DNA of 64,000 nt, from contig OX637333.1 of assembly GCA_951799405.1 (NCBI GenBank), positions 10,353,960 to 10,417,959 on the forward strand, in the 5' to 3' direction. The number at the start of each line of letters is the position of its first letter. The stretch's first letter is position 1. Position numbers and translations under genes: made by a program. Source of the DNA: Agapetus fuscipes. Taxonomy: Eukaryota; Arthropoda; Insecta; Trichoptera; Glossosomatidae. Below the pieces are notes generated by a model. It was not told where the DNA came from and searched no databases. It worked only from the letters and a program-made list of their open reading frames with translations. Below, one piece after another: positions 31,056-40,810 of the stretch.

Positions 31056-31739
31056 AAAGCGTTAACAGCCGTTCAATAAAAAAACTTTCAGGTCTTGTGT
31101 ATTGACGGAGATTCATTTTCAATTAGTAGTGCAAAAATATAACAAAAAGTTTTTCTTCACACTTTTCTCGTGAAAACCATCTTGCGACCGTTTTGATTTT
31201 GATATAATATTGTTTTACATATCGATCGTTTGCGTTGGTTCTCATAATTAAAAAAATAAAATAGTAGGAGCTTAAAATATATGTAACATTTGATAATGGT
31301 GTGATAACATCGAAAGCGCTCGAGAGAATAAATCAGCTCGCGAAGAAAAACTTTGCGTTTTATTTTTACATCATTCATTGATAAAACACTGATTCACAAT
31401 TTCCTTCATTGTTTGAATAGCACGACAGCTATAACTCTCGTTTTGATTCACCTTCTCTGCGGGCGACGCGCCAGTGACGTGATTAATTGCTATTATATTC
31501 GGGCGTCGTGTTGCGCGCTGTTTGTCACACTCGCACGTCCATTGATGCGAACTGGTGGGTCACCCGAGAGTTTCTCAGAAGACACATGCGAGGCCAGACG
31601 TACAAGACAAAACCACACGTCACTCAGCGTTCTACATTCATGAGTGATAGCTTTTTTTAATGCGGACTCTACTGGACATCAGCTGTCAGGAAAATCCCAC
31701 GAAGACATGAGAAAATTTAATTCTTATTATCCTGAAATG
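31056..31739. other. Unassigned
   Basis: 31440-31640 is more GC-rich than its surroundings and open for 96 codons (31353-31643), but shows no domain I know. No gene called. Confidence 0.35.
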
Positions 31740-31835
31740 CTTGGCTTAAAGCCGGTCTCTTACCTGTACAATAAATAGGTTCCACTCGGAGAGAACGCGG
31801 CAAGAAGTTACACTGTATGTGTAGCTTAGTCGCAA
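31740..31835 (+). repeat. SINE-B 3' part
   Basis: AAGCCGGTCTCTTACCTGTA, AATAAATAGGTTCCACTCGG and TGTGTAGCTTAGTCGC. Confidence 0.7.
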
Positions 31836-31926
31836 CATACAACAACGAATCAGGGGTGTGCACTGTGCATCCCATATTTCCATATATTTCCTATAGCCAC
31901 ATGTACGTATGAGGTTGGCAACAAAT

Positions 31927-32176
31927 CGTCAGTTCTTGTTTACCGTATACGCCAATCTTGTCAAATATGACTTTTTCATGCAGTTGTCTTATGAATCAAA
32001 TTCCACACAATCTGAGCTAAGAAAAACCGTAAAACTCGATAATGTGAGAGTTCTTTTAAATATTTTTTAAATAAATTTCTTGTTTTCATAAGACACATTG
32101 GTCCAGTACACATGCAAACATTGCTCATGTAAATTTTTCTCAATGGCGTATACGGCAAACAAGAACTAAGGCAGCG
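31927..32176. mobile_element. MITE with 4-bp TSD, copy 2
   Basis: Flanked by AAAT at 31923-31926 and 32177-32180. The right end AACAAGAACTAAGGCAGCG is intact; the left end is shortened (CGTCAGTTCTTG). The interior is nearly identical to copies 1 and 3. The open frame on the minus strand (31976-32194) is element sequence. Confidence 0.85.
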
Positions 32177-32284
32177 AAATGGTAAAAATTGCATTTAACC
32201 TTGAAACATACGGTTTAACTTGAGTGAAGTGCTTAGCGTATGGCTGGTCCTTTATAAGTTTGTTAAATAAAACGTTTCCACTAG

Positions 32285-32510
32285 CCGGTCACCAAAGGTC
32301 CAACCAGCCTTACAGCGACTGGGTCTTGCTCAAGAATTGGCGCTTTAGATAGCGAAGAGTTGACCACCAAGCTCTCAGAGGGCTCTTGAGGTGTGATTCA
32401 CCCAAAAACAGCACTCACTAAATAAATCATCCTAATATTATTAGTCACGTGCGACTCTTTCGGAGACAATGCGGTAAGAAGTTGCACTATATGAGCAGCT
32501 ATACTATTCT
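32285..32510 (+). repeat. SINE-C 3' half followed by SINE-B 3' end
   Basis: 32285-32440: CCGGTCACCAAAGGTCC to CATCCTAATATTATTAG. 32442-32510: CACGTGCGACTCTTTCGG and GTTGCACTATATGAGCAGC. Confidence 0.7.
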
Positions 32511-32549
32511 TCTATATGTAGGAATACAGTTGTTACAAGAGTGGTGTTG

Positions 32550-32605
32550 TCAAAAGTAACCAATTTTTACAGTATGGGAGGTCAGCTTCATACCAACACA
32601 TAAAT
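32550..32605 (-). repeat. Rep-A head scrap
   Basis: Reverse complement of a Rep-A start (GGTATGAAGCTGACCTCCC). Confidence 0.55.
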
Positions 32606-33049
32606 AATTTGAATAAAAAATGAATGTAAATGAAAAATCTTAAATGAATGAATGTAGTATTAGCAAAGAGATTTATTGAGATGTCTATCTCTTTCTACAA
32701 CAGCATTTAAATTCCAGAGTGAGGGAGAAAAACAAACCAAAAAGGTGTAAAATAATAAAATATAATGTGTAATCACGCGAGCCGAGAAGAAGGCATGGAT
32801 GAGGAAGGCAGACAAAGGCTGGGTGGATAAAATAAGCGCTTTATCTGCGTGTAGTATCAGCTGGCATGGGGAATGTCGAGATTACAATATATTGCTGGAG
32901 AGCGCCGTGCCCAGCAAGCCTGAACCGTAATGAACTAAAAATTGGAATGCAGTTTACAATTTTATTTCATATTTTCATAATTTATATGTAATTAAGTATG
33001 TATGCTGTTGTTTTTCGTACAGTGATTTTTTTTTTAAATGTCCATAAAA
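32606..33049. other. Unassigned
   Basis: No gene or element recognised. Confidence 0.4.
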
Positions 33050-33412
33050 ATCTCAAACGAACATAAAGCTTGTAACTCTACAACTTTCAACATTGCGTGA
33101 AACAGCGGTAGCCATTTTTAACAGTACCTATGCGTGGTCAGCTTCATATCAACCTATAGGCCGTTTGTCCACCGCACGCCGTCACCGTCACGTCACCGAG
33201 AACGAGATTATTTCGGGCCGAGTTTTATTGATGTGACGGCGATCTTTTGTCCACCGCGACCGATTTCGCTGGTTATAGGTTATATATTGTATTGCCTATA
33301 ACCAGGCAAAACATAAATACATAACATGTACCGCTACTTTGGCGCCGTCATCTCGTTCCCGGTGACGTGACGGTGACGGCGTGCGGTGGACAAACGGCCA
33401 TAAGTCAAGGAA
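33050..33412 (-). repeat. Rep-A head half split by a MITE
   Basis: Minus strand: CCTTGACTTAT (33400-33412), then the MITE, then TATAGGTTGATATGAAGCTG and on to about 33050. Joining the flanks restores the ACCTATAAGTCAAGG seen in other copies. Confidence 0.8.
33159..33399. mobile_element. MITE with 50-bp TIRs, 241 bp
   Basis: Left TIR 33159-33208 starts GGCCGTTTGTCCACCGCAC; right TIR 33350-33399 is its reverse complement with one mismatch. The 3-bp ATA flanks both sides (33156-33158 and 33400-33402). A second inner inverted repeat, CTGGTTATAGG/CCTATAACCAG, lies at about 33269-33306. The GGCC..TTTG ends and 3-bp duplication recall PIF/Harbinger, though ATA is not the usual TWA. Confidence 0.85.
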
Positions 33413-33424
33413 AAAAGTATCAAT

Positions 33425-33842
33425 AATCTAAATCTAAAGCTAAGCTGCAAAGATATGTATCATTTGAGATTCATATTAAATGCATTCCCACAAGCAAACA
33501 TGCATAATTTCGCGCTGACAAATGCCGCATGTGGACCTACAATATAAAAAAACCCAATCTCAAATGAACATAAGCCCTGCAACTCTTGCCGACCTTCCCT
33601 GAAGCAGGGGTGACATTGGCAAAGTGAACCATTTTTTACAATCAATACACGAGTACAATAAACCATAGGACAAAACAATGATAGATTAACTTAAATAAAT
33701 CTATGAAATACAATGACAATATCCCAAATATGATTTGAACATACACAAAAACAAAAAACCTTAACAGCCTGAATCACAGATCAACCGCCATGTTTTTCAG
33801 CTCTTGCATACTTCTTTCACCTCATCCTCAGTTTCAAAAATC
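33425..33842 (-). repeat. RT-1 LINE 3' end including Rep-A
   Basis: Minus strand: a degraded RT-1 tail (GATGAGGTGAAAGAAGTATG, near 33800-33825), the GGCTGTTAAGGTTTTT block, about 120 bases of UTR, then Rep-A from GTAAAAAATGGTTCAC to AGCTTAGCTTTAGATT. The first 40 bases of Rep-A are replaced by unrelated sequence. Confidence 0.7.
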
Positions 33843-33923
33843 AACCTAGATGGCCGTGTTTGCTTATTTACGACTAAATAAGAAGAGAAGTTGAGCCGTG
33901 CTTGTCAAAGGGTTCTTACATGG
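33843..33923. other. Unassigned
   Basis: Short stretch with nothing recognised. Confidence 0.4.
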
Positions 33924-34104
33924 CCAGAAGCGCTATTCTGCTAAATTCCTTACACTTTGGATATCAATCCAAGTTGGATCTTGCAAGCGCTTGCGAAAGA
34001 ACTCCATAGATAAAAAATCAAAGGAGGTACATCTTATTTTTGGACACGAATCGCTATCTCGTCACCTTAAGGTCGTAAGGAATTCAGCAGAATAGCGCTT
34101 CGGG
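33924..34104. mobile_element. MITE with ~30-bp TIRs
   Basis: GAAGCGCTATTCTGCTAAAT at the left (from 33927) and its reverse complement ATTCAGCAGAATAGCGCTTC at the right (to 34101), continuing through TCCTTAC with one mismatch. About 180 bp. TSD not clear. The 65-codon frame inside is element sequence. Confidence 0.7.
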
Positions 34105-34251
34105 TTTATTTTTATTAGTTAGATTAATTTTAGCCGTTTCTAACTGAACCTGAAAAAAAAGCTACTTCTTGATCTGAGATTCTCACGCGAGAAACGGTCC
34201 AGCCATAAAGTAAAAAGGCGCGAAGAAAGACTGACAGGGCCTCAAGTTAAT

Positions 34252-34352
34252 ACTCAACTATCGCGTTTCACCTGAAATGTATGGAAACTGAAACAGCAGC
34301 TCTAGCGAGCTTTTTAGTTTCTGTATTATATCGGTTAACGCTATGGTCGAGT
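34252..34352. mobile_element. Short MITE with ACTCAACTAT ends, copy 2
   Basis: Starts ACTCAACTATCGCGTTTCAC and ends GTTAACGCTATGGTCGAGT; same family as 6123-6222. Contains a small inverted repeat around AGCTCTAGCGAGCT. Confidence 0.6.
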
Positions 34353-34426
34353 TTACAAGTAAAGGTTTATACTGGATGTATTTAAGTGTGGATCTGATAT
34401 CAGCTGGGACCAGGATCCGTCCATAT

Positions 34427-34650
34427 AATCTAAGTTGCGAGGATATATTGACACTAAGAATCATATTAAATACATGCCCAGATTTGTGTGAAATCACGCT
34501 TACTCATGCTGAAAGTGTACCTTCAAAATAACAGATACTTCAATACAATATAAGCCCTGCAAGTCCTGCCGCTCTTCCCTGTAATAGAGTTGTCAATGGA
34601 AAAAAGAAATAAAATAATTTCAGGTGGTCACTTTCATAGCAACCTATAAA
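34427..34650 (-). repeat. Rep-A, diverged, minus strand
   Basis: From TATAGGTTGCTATGAAAGTG to GCAACTTAGATTATATGG on the minus strand. Confidence 0.7.
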
Positions 34651-34671
34651 AGTTGCTACTTGCTAGTTAAC

Positions 34672-35065
34672 AGTCCATGTACGCCCACAAGCAGACACGT
34701 GTAAATTTACACTTTAACATGCCATAATATGTGTACCTACTTATAAAATAAAAACCCAAATCTCAAATAAACTTAAATACCTACTGTAACTCTTGACACC
34801 TTTTCCGAATAGATACTGTAGTGGCATTGACAAAGTGACCGATGTTTTACAGGTAAAGTTTAAACTGAAGTTTCCGTCGTTTGATATATTTATAATGTTC
34901 ATCCATAATCGTCATGCAGAAAGGGTGCCTCCTTATGACGTTGGCTACGTCGCCAACGAAACGTCGAGAATAATGTTAACTCACAAACAACGGTTCGTCT
35001 AATATCCAAAAAGTCTAATTAAATTTAGTATTCGTTTTTAGCCTCATACCAAGTCAAGAACAAAG
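34672..35065 (-). repeat. Rep-A split by a 0.19-kb insertion
   Basis: Most of the copy is at 34672-34853 (minus). The head GTTCTTGACTTGGTATGAGGC is at 35040-35062. The intervening 34854-35040 carries the ATGACGTTGGC hairpin repeat also seen at 19150-19245, which gives that repeat's approximate limits. Confidence 0.65.
34920..34975 (+). other. Hairpin followed by GAAACG (hammerhead-like), copy 2
   Basis: TATGAC, then stem GTTGGC/GCCAAC with loop TACGTC, then GAAACGTCGAGAATAA from 34958. CTGA is degraded to TATGA here. Lies inside the insertion in Rep-A. Confidence 0.35.
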
Positions 35066-35504
35066 CTGACTACACAATAACCTGGATCCCCAAGTCCTAA
35101 AACGTGTGTAATTAGGTCCCCATCTGTTCGTTTAAAAGTGTAGAAATAAATTGGTGGATTGCATTCCTCTTGTGTGAATAAATAAATAAGTTCCAGCGGG
35201 GGTTCCCCGGCCCGATAAGCATCTGAGATCTGTGTGGCCATGGGGACAGTACCCGAGTATAACACTTACTAAGCTTGCAGGTAAACGTGAACGCTCAATA
35301 GAGGCGCTGCTTCAGCCTGCATACATTTTAGTTGACACGCACTGTATGGTAGTTGGGACAGTGGGCAGGTACAGACCCCAGCCGAGCTTGCTTGTTTTTT
35401 ATGGACTTTTAAGTGAATTAACATTATTCTCGAGTCCGGACAAGGTTCACATTATTTCAAGCTGTTACTTGGGAGGCGCTAGGGGTGTCAATAAATGAAT
35501 ACCG
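35066..35504. other. Mostly unassigned
   Basis: 35145-35190 (TTGGTGGATTGCATTCCTCT then (AATA)n) resembles, on the other strand, the poly(A) end of the SINE at 5259-5575, so it may be a related LINE/SINE tail. No gene seen. Confidence 0.4.
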
Positions 35505-35547
35505 GTTATTATCATGTATCTAATGTTCCTGAGAGCAATGAAAGCAT

Positions 35548-35800
35548 TCCTTGACTTACAGGTTGGTACGAGGCTGACTACCCATGCTGTAGAAAATGGC
35601 TTACTTTTCTATTGTCACCCCTGTTTCAGGGAAGGTCGGCTAGAGTTGCAGGGTGTATGCCCATTTGAGATTTGGGTTTTTATGTTGTAGGTTCACATGC
35701 GGCATGTGCAATCGCGAACTTGTACGTATCTGCTTGTGAGAATGCATGTAATGTGAATCCCCAATGTTACATATCTTTGCAACTTAGATTAGATTAGATC
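35548..35800 (+). repeat. Rep-A copy inserted in RT-1 (first)
   Basis: From TTCCTTGACTTACAGGTTGG to GCAACTTAGATTAGATTAG, subfamily A1. Flanked by direct repeats of the RT-1 target, so Rep-A moved as a unit. Confidence 0.85.
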
Positions 35801-35923
35801 CTGTAATATACCTGAGAGCAATGACTGGAAAGACACTGAATGATAGAGTTCGTAATGATCGGGTGATAAACGAGTGTGGTATAAAAGAGAATTCGAGAAT
35901 GAAAGTACGAGTACATGAAGCAT

Positions 35924-36186
35924 TTCTTGACTTATAGTTTGGTATGAGGCTGACCACCCATACTGTAAAAATTGGTTCACTTTGCCGCTGTCACGCACCC
36001 CTGTTTCAGAGAAGGTCGGCAAGAGTTGCAGGGCTTATGTTCATTTGAGATTGGGTTTTATATTGTAGGTTCACATGCGGCATGTTTAAGCGCGAACTTA
36101 AACGTGTCTGCTTGTGGGAATACATTTAATATAAATCTTAAATGTAATATATATTTGCAATTTGCAACTTAGATTTAAGATTATAG
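35924..36186 (+). repeat. Rep-A copy inserted in RT-1 (second)
   Basis: From TTCTTGACTTATAGTTTGG to GATTATAG; followed by AAATTAAAAAAAAAAGAATG where RT-1 resumes. Confidence 0.85.
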
Positions 36187-36400
36187 AAATTAAAAAAAAA
36201 AGAATGAGATGGTTCGGATATCTTTAAAGAATGGATGATGAACGACTAACGAAGAAAATCTACAGAGGAAGGCGTGGAAGGAGAAGACCGAGAGAGGAAT
36301 GGATAGACCAAATAGGATTGCAAAAGAATAGAACCTGCAGAGTGAGAATAAGAGAAGAGTACATAATATGTATGAAGAAAGTGATGGCGCAGGGGTGGTC

Positions 36401-36851
36401 ATACCAAATAATATGTCAAGGAATGTTTGCTCTGGAAAATGTTCCACTTGACTTTATGCGGGATTTAAATTGTATACCGAGATTCTGGTTTAGGATTCAA
36501 CTGTTGAATCCCTTGTTAGGCCAAGCCTGCCCCGGGATCCTGAGCTTGGTGACCAATGTGGCCTTATAAGATGTATCGAGATAAAATAAAAATAATCCCG
36601 CGGTCTTCAGTGTTTTATATCCTGGCAAGATACATTTTAACAATGTGTTTTGTTAACAAATTGTGTGAACGAAAACACAAATAACCAGAACTGCTTTTTT
36701 TATTACATTTAAGCTGGAAACACAGAATTCGTTCTCGCACATATCTCAACAGGGATGTCTCCTGATGATGTAGGATAGAAAAAACAACGAAACGTAGTAA
36801 AAGTAGCATTTCTTCGGCTTATGGTTTGTAAGATGAGTCGCAACATTTTTC
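36401..36851. other. Unassigned, with a hammerhead-like site
   Basis: 36390-36425 has a minus-strand Rep-A start (GGTGGTCATACCAAATAATA). At 36762-36768 CTGATGA, then about 20 bases, then GAAACG at 36789. No gene seen. Confidence 0.4.
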
Positions 36852-36950
36852 CTCAGCGAGCAAACGTCAGTCTTGTTTGAGACTGCCGTCCTTAGCAACC
36901 TATAACAAAAAAAATGTATGCCTTTTCTCAGTTAAGACTTTATAGAAAAC
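36852..36950 (+). repeat. Repeat E copy
   Basis: CTCAGCGAGCAAACGTCAGTC, then GCCGTCCTTAGCAACC. Confidence 0.55.
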
Positions 36951-36977
36951 TTTTTGGAAACCTAGAAACACTTAGAA

Positions 36978-37330
36978 TGATTTCCCGGTTCGGTACTTAT
37001 TTTAAGCCCAAAATAAAATACTTTCAAGGTTTACTTAGCCTTTAAAAATAAGAGATTCACATGAGGCATGTGCAAGCGCGAACTTGTACGTGTCTGGTTG
37101 TGAGAATGCATGTAATGTGAATCTCCAATGTAACATATCTTTGCAACTTAGATTAGATTAGATTAGATAAAAATAAAAGAACCAGCCCACTCTAAAGTTG
37201 GCAACTCCCACATTAACTTAAGTGGTTGGTTTAAGGTAGACCCCCTTACCTGGAGAAATATATAGGTTCCACACGCCAAATGCGATCCCTTCAGGGGCAA
37301 CGCGGTAATAAGTTATACTATATTTGCAGC
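36978..37330 (+). repeat. SINE-B body split by a 5'-truncated Rep-A
   Basis: SINE-B from TTTCCCGGTTCGGTACTTA to CTTAGCC (about 37040), then resuming AACCAGCCCACTC at 37180 to TTTGCAGC near 37330. The tRNA-like head is missing. Confidence 0.75.
37055..37168 (+). repeat. 5'-truncated Rep-A inserted in SINE-B
   Basis: Holds only the 3' half (ATTCACATGAGGCATGTGC to (GATTA)n). Flanked by AAAAATAAGAG (37044-37054) and AAAAATAAAAG (37169-37179). 5' truncation with a target duplication is the signature of target-primed reverse transcription. Confidence 0.85.
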
Positions 37331-37629
37331 TTTCTGTGTAGTAATATCAAACATGCCTAAAATGGGATTTCGTCGTCTCTGGCACACATAGATAATACTT
37401 TTTAGTTTTTAGTCTCCTGACAGTTTGTGGCACTGACAGTTGACCATAAAGTAGGCAGGTAGGTACAGTAACGTGCGACACGGCCATAAACGACATGTTA
37501 TGAGGCTATCGGGAAAACAATCTACAGATGGTAACACTGCGCAGGACAACCAATAAATGAGGCGCATGGAACCCAAGGCGGCAATCTAAGATTCCTTTCT
37601 GAAATGGGATAAATATATCTACGGAACTC
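37331..37629. other. Unassigned
   Basis: No gene or element recognised. Confidence 0.4.
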
Positions 37630-37969
37630 CATACAGTGGAAATGGACTACTTAAGAAGTATTATTTTGTTAGAGAGGAATGTGGTGTAAGAGAAAGTGTG
37701 AAAGTAAAGATTAAAAGAAGTATACTTAGATGGTTTGGACATTTGAAGAGAATGAATGAGGAAAGACTGACGAAGAAAGTGTATGCTGCAAGAATTGATG
37801 GATGTCGTGGAAGAGGAAGACCGAGAAAGGTATGGATGGACCAAATTTTCGAAATAGCGAGTGAATGGGATATCCAGAGTCATAATAAAAGAAGAGCTTG
37901 TATGAAAAAGGTTATGACTCTGGATGAAATGAAAGGAGTATGCAAGGACAAGAAGAAGTGGCGGCTAAT
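37630..37969 (+). pseudogene. RT-1 C-terminal domain, best copy
   Basis: After a degraded AVEMDYLRS start, a frame from 37698 reads VKIKRSILRWFGHLKRMNEE, then RLTKKVYAARIDGCRGRGRP, RKVWMDQIFEIASEWDIQSH, and NKRRACMKKVMTLDEMKGVC before KKWRL. This is the post-RT C-terminal region of an endonuclease-reverse transcriptase, about 95 codons without a stop. It continues into a (TTTA)n run because a second element is inserted at 37970. The RT core is missing. Confidence 0.85.
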
Positions 37970-38004
<35 letters not shown>

Positions 38005-38287
38005 TAAATTCACGACACTTAGTGCCTTTTACAATACATACTAAAAATAGTGTTATAAATACAAGAGTAAGTAAAAAGTATAAAATGAAACAACAAATAT
38101 ATCAGAACTACAATTGAAAACTATCCGGGATAAAAAGTAACATAAAACAAAATAATGATTACATAAGTAGGTATTAATACTTTAAAAAAAAATAGAGAGA
38201 TGAGATAAAAAAACAAGAGAAAAGACAGTTTATGAATGTATAAATAGTAAGCAGTAATTAAGTAATTAATATAAAGTAATTATAAAG
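37970..38287 (-). mobile_element. 5'-truncated LINE 3' UTR inserted in RT-1
   Basis: On the minus strand it ends ..AAAAGGCACTAAGTGTCGTG followed by (AAAT)n. Flanked by TAAT at 37966-37969 and 38288-38291. On the far side the host sequence resumes with CTGCAATGCTGATTTG, exactly as follows GGCGGCTAAT at 13935 (minus strand). Confidence 0.75.
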
Positions 38288-38660
38288 TAATCTGCAATGC
38301 TGATTTGTAATGTTGGTTTATTAGTTTGCTACATTTTTTTGCATAAGAAATTTTCGACTTTTTTTGTATAGATTTATTTTTAAGGTTTTGTTGTTGTTTT
38401 TTGTATTCCTTGACTTATAAGTTGGTATGAGGCTGACCACCCATACTGTAAAAAATGGTTCACTTTGCCAATGTCACCCCTGTTTCAGCGAATGTCGGCA
38501 AGAGTTGCAGGGCTTATGTTCATTTGAGGTTTGGATTTTATTTGTAAGTACACAATCAGCATTTGTAAGCGCGAACTACACGTGTTTGTTTGTGGGCATA
38601 CATCTGAGAGCTTTGAATGAATATATCCTTGCAACTTAGATTATAGATTATAGAACTAAA
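38288..38660 (+). repeat. RT-1 3' UTR and Rep-A (subfamily A2)
   Basis: 38288-38405 is the UTR shared with 13790-13935. 38406-38660 is an A2 Rep-A ending (GATTATA)n. Together with 37630-37969 this is the most complete RT-1 LINE end in the window. Confidence 0.8.
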
Positions 38661-38716
38661 GAAAATACCGATCGCCGTGTTCTCATATCTTACTTATTTT
38701 ATTTTCGAAAAGTATC

Positions 38717-38958
38717 CTATGTTGGTATGAGGCTGACCACCCATACTGTAAAAAATGGTTCACTTTGCCAGTGTCACCCCTGTTTCAGGGAAGGTCGGCA
38801 AAAGTTGTGGGGCTTATGTTCATTTGATGTTTGAATTTTATTTGTAAGTACACAATCAGCATTTGTAAGCGCGAACTACATGTGTTTGTTTGTGGGCATA
38901 CATCTGAGAGCTTTGAATGAATATATCCTTGCAACTTAGATTATAGATTATAGATAGA
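38717..38958 (+). repeat. Rep-A (A2), tandem neighbour
   Basis: Nearly identical to 38420-38660, 60 bases downstream in the same orientation. Starts at GTTGGTATGAGG, slightly short of the usual start. Confidence 0.85.
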
Positions 38959-39249
38959 TCCTAGGTTGCTGCATTTGGTACTATACAACTCAAATATAAG
39001 ATGTTCAGCCCAAGCAGTCTCGACTATCTACCGATCACATAGGAGATTGTAGATAGAAAGCGATAAAACATGACTGAGCGTGAACAGTTGATCAGGTTGA
39101 CAAACGTCTTGTATGCATAATGCAGATGGTCGTTTTCAACATCTTTACTTTTCGAAGTTGAAAATCCCTTCATTTTTTTTCCCCGCCTCCATACACTACC
39201 GCACCTACTCCATATTACACCATGTGAAATAGACATAGACAACTGAGCT
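38959..39249. other. Unassigned
   Basis: No gene or element recognised. Confidence 0.4.
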
Positions 39250-39500
39250 GCATGCAGTGAAACTTCTTACCACGCTGTCTCCAAACGAATCACACGTGGG
39301 AATCGAACGAAGAAACCCACTTCACTTAATTTAGGGATTTCCTTGCTGTCGAAATGGCAAGTCCCCATTTTTTGTGAAAGCTGATTAAACCTTTCTAGTT
39401 CTATGCTTTTTAGATTTTTTAAATGAACACAGAAACTGTGATAATTCATGAAACCTTTGAAAATCTAACCCTCGCCCTCTGGGTTTGAATTAATTGGATT
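39250..39500 (-). repeat. SINE-B, diverged, minus strand
   Basis: Reverse complement has GAGGGTTAGATTTTC, ACAGTTTCTGTGTTCATTT, GTTTAATCAGCTTTCAC and GAAGTTTCACTGCATGC. Confidence 0.6.
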
Positions 39501-39604
39501 TATATACCGATTATTTTAGAAAAAAAAACAATAAAAATCTTTTTCAGAGTCAAACTTCTTAGAGTGAATAAATATTTTGCATTGTTTGAAAGGTCTGAAC
39601 CCCT

Positions 39605-39770
39605 TCACGAATTCATAATCTAAGTTGGATATACATATTAACATTGATTAGAAGTCTCACAAGCAGACGTTTGTAAGTTTGCTACATAGGTAATATGCAC
39701 TCATCGATATATGTATACACTAACAAAAGAAAAACCCAATCAAAAGTGCTTACTTGCAACAAACGTCGTG
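39605..39770 (-). repeat. Rep-A tail half, diverged
   Basis: Minus strand ends CCAACTTAGATTATGAATTC; contains GTCTGCTTGTGAGACTTC. Confidence 0.6.
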
Positions 39771-40009
39771 GAAATGTCAGGAATTTCAAATATTACGTGT
39801 TGAGAATGGAATTAGTTGTCACCTAAACAACACGACCCCGCCTGCCTAAATATTGTGACCCCCTTGCTCTCCAGGACTCCTGTGGCGACAACAGAATGTG
39901 ACAGGTGTCAGCTGACAGGTGACAGGTGACAGATAACTGTCAGTTGCCACATTAGAGAAACAATAACAAACGCATGTGAAGGGTTAACTTAAAAAAAAAC
40001 AACATAGGC
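39771..40009. other. Unassigned
   Basis: 39900-39940 has a short tandem ACAGGTG repeat. No gene seen. Confidence 0.4.
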
Positions 40010-40360
40010 AACACTGGCAAGAGAGAAGCCATTCTCAAATCCATTTCCAGCCGTTTGTTTCTTACAATTCTTTCTACCGCACCTACCACTCTATTCCCCT
40101 AACATACCTAGCTTCATTCTCAAAATTTATCTTGACATTTTCCCATTCTTCTCATACATAGATACTTAATTCATCCACAATTTCAACTTTTGTACCATTA
40201 AGTATAAACGAGCATTCTCCCCTTTCTTGCTTTCTATCAGAAATCAAAACCTTCGTCTTGCTTACATTATTTAAAAAAATCACACACAGAGCATTGTCTG
40301 TAGCTCTGCTGCTGAATCAGCATTTGATACAGCGTCATCAGCGTAAAGCAGAACTTCCAC
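40010..40360 (-). pseudogene. RT palm fragment with YADD motif
   Basis: On the minus strand EVLLYADDAVSNADSAAELQ contains the catalytic YADD of non-LTR reverse transcriptases (codons at 40334-40345). It is followed, with frame breaks, by a K.KVL.SDRKQERGE segment and, near 40020, ETNGWKWI/NKRLEMDLRMASLLPVL. Unlike most RT pieces here it covers the palm rather than only the C-terminus. Multiple stops. Confidence 0.75.
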
Positions 40361-40810
40361 TTTTTGATCTCCAACCTGCTATATTCAGCTGTAGGTACCT
40401 ACTGCTGAGTGCTGGGCGACTGAATCTTGCAAAGCGACTGTGGGGCTGGGCGAATGAACGAAAACGAGCGACTGAGTGCAGAAGTGGGACTACGGTGCTT
40501 TGTACCCAAGTATGAAAAAGTGGAGCGGTGCAACTGAGAGTAAAAAAAGTCACTGCGTTGCTGAACGAGTGAACGAATCAGTGCGACTGAATGTAGAAAA
40601 GCGACTACGGTGCTGTGCGTGTGAACGAATAAGTGAGACTGAATATAGAAGTGCAATTAATAAGGTGCTGTGCAACTTAATGTAGAAAAGCGATTAAAGT
40701 TCTGTGCGTTCAAAACGGTGCAACTTCAACATCAAGTAAGAAACAAACATTGCGTTGCTGAGTGAACAAAAAAGTGCGACTGAATCTAGAAAAGCGACTG
40801 TGATGCTGTG
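40361..40810. repeat. Degenerate tandem repeat (GTGCGACTGAAT...AAAAGCGACT)
   Basis: Variants of GTGCGACTGAATGTAGAAAA, GCGACTACGGTGCTGTGCGT and GTGAACGAAT recur five or six times with period roughly 60-90 bases. Overlapping open frames on both strands follow from the repeat and are not called as genes. Confidence 0.65.

Larger units (their letters stand above)
35505..36400 (+). pseudogene. RT-1 fragment split by two Rep-A copies
   Basis: Three pieces in order: a YL.FLRAM-like start (35517-35545); YLRAMTGKTLNDRVRNDRVI then NECGIKENSRMKVRV (35800-35915); and RMRWFGYL.RMDDERLTKKI followed by GRRRPREEWIDQIGL (36195-36330). Two Rep-A copies sit in the gaps. The target of the first is duplicated over about 20 bases, 14 of them identical (CCTGAGAGCAATGA at 35528-35541 and 35811-35824). 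Confidence 0.75.

Noticed and set aside
31353..31643. 96-codon frame in a GC-richer patch as a host exon
   Set aside because: No recognisable domain or splice structure; cannot be supported.
40258..40685. Several overlapping 70-85-codon frames
   Set aside because: They cross an RT remnant and a degenerate tandem repeat; none reads through a coherent domain.
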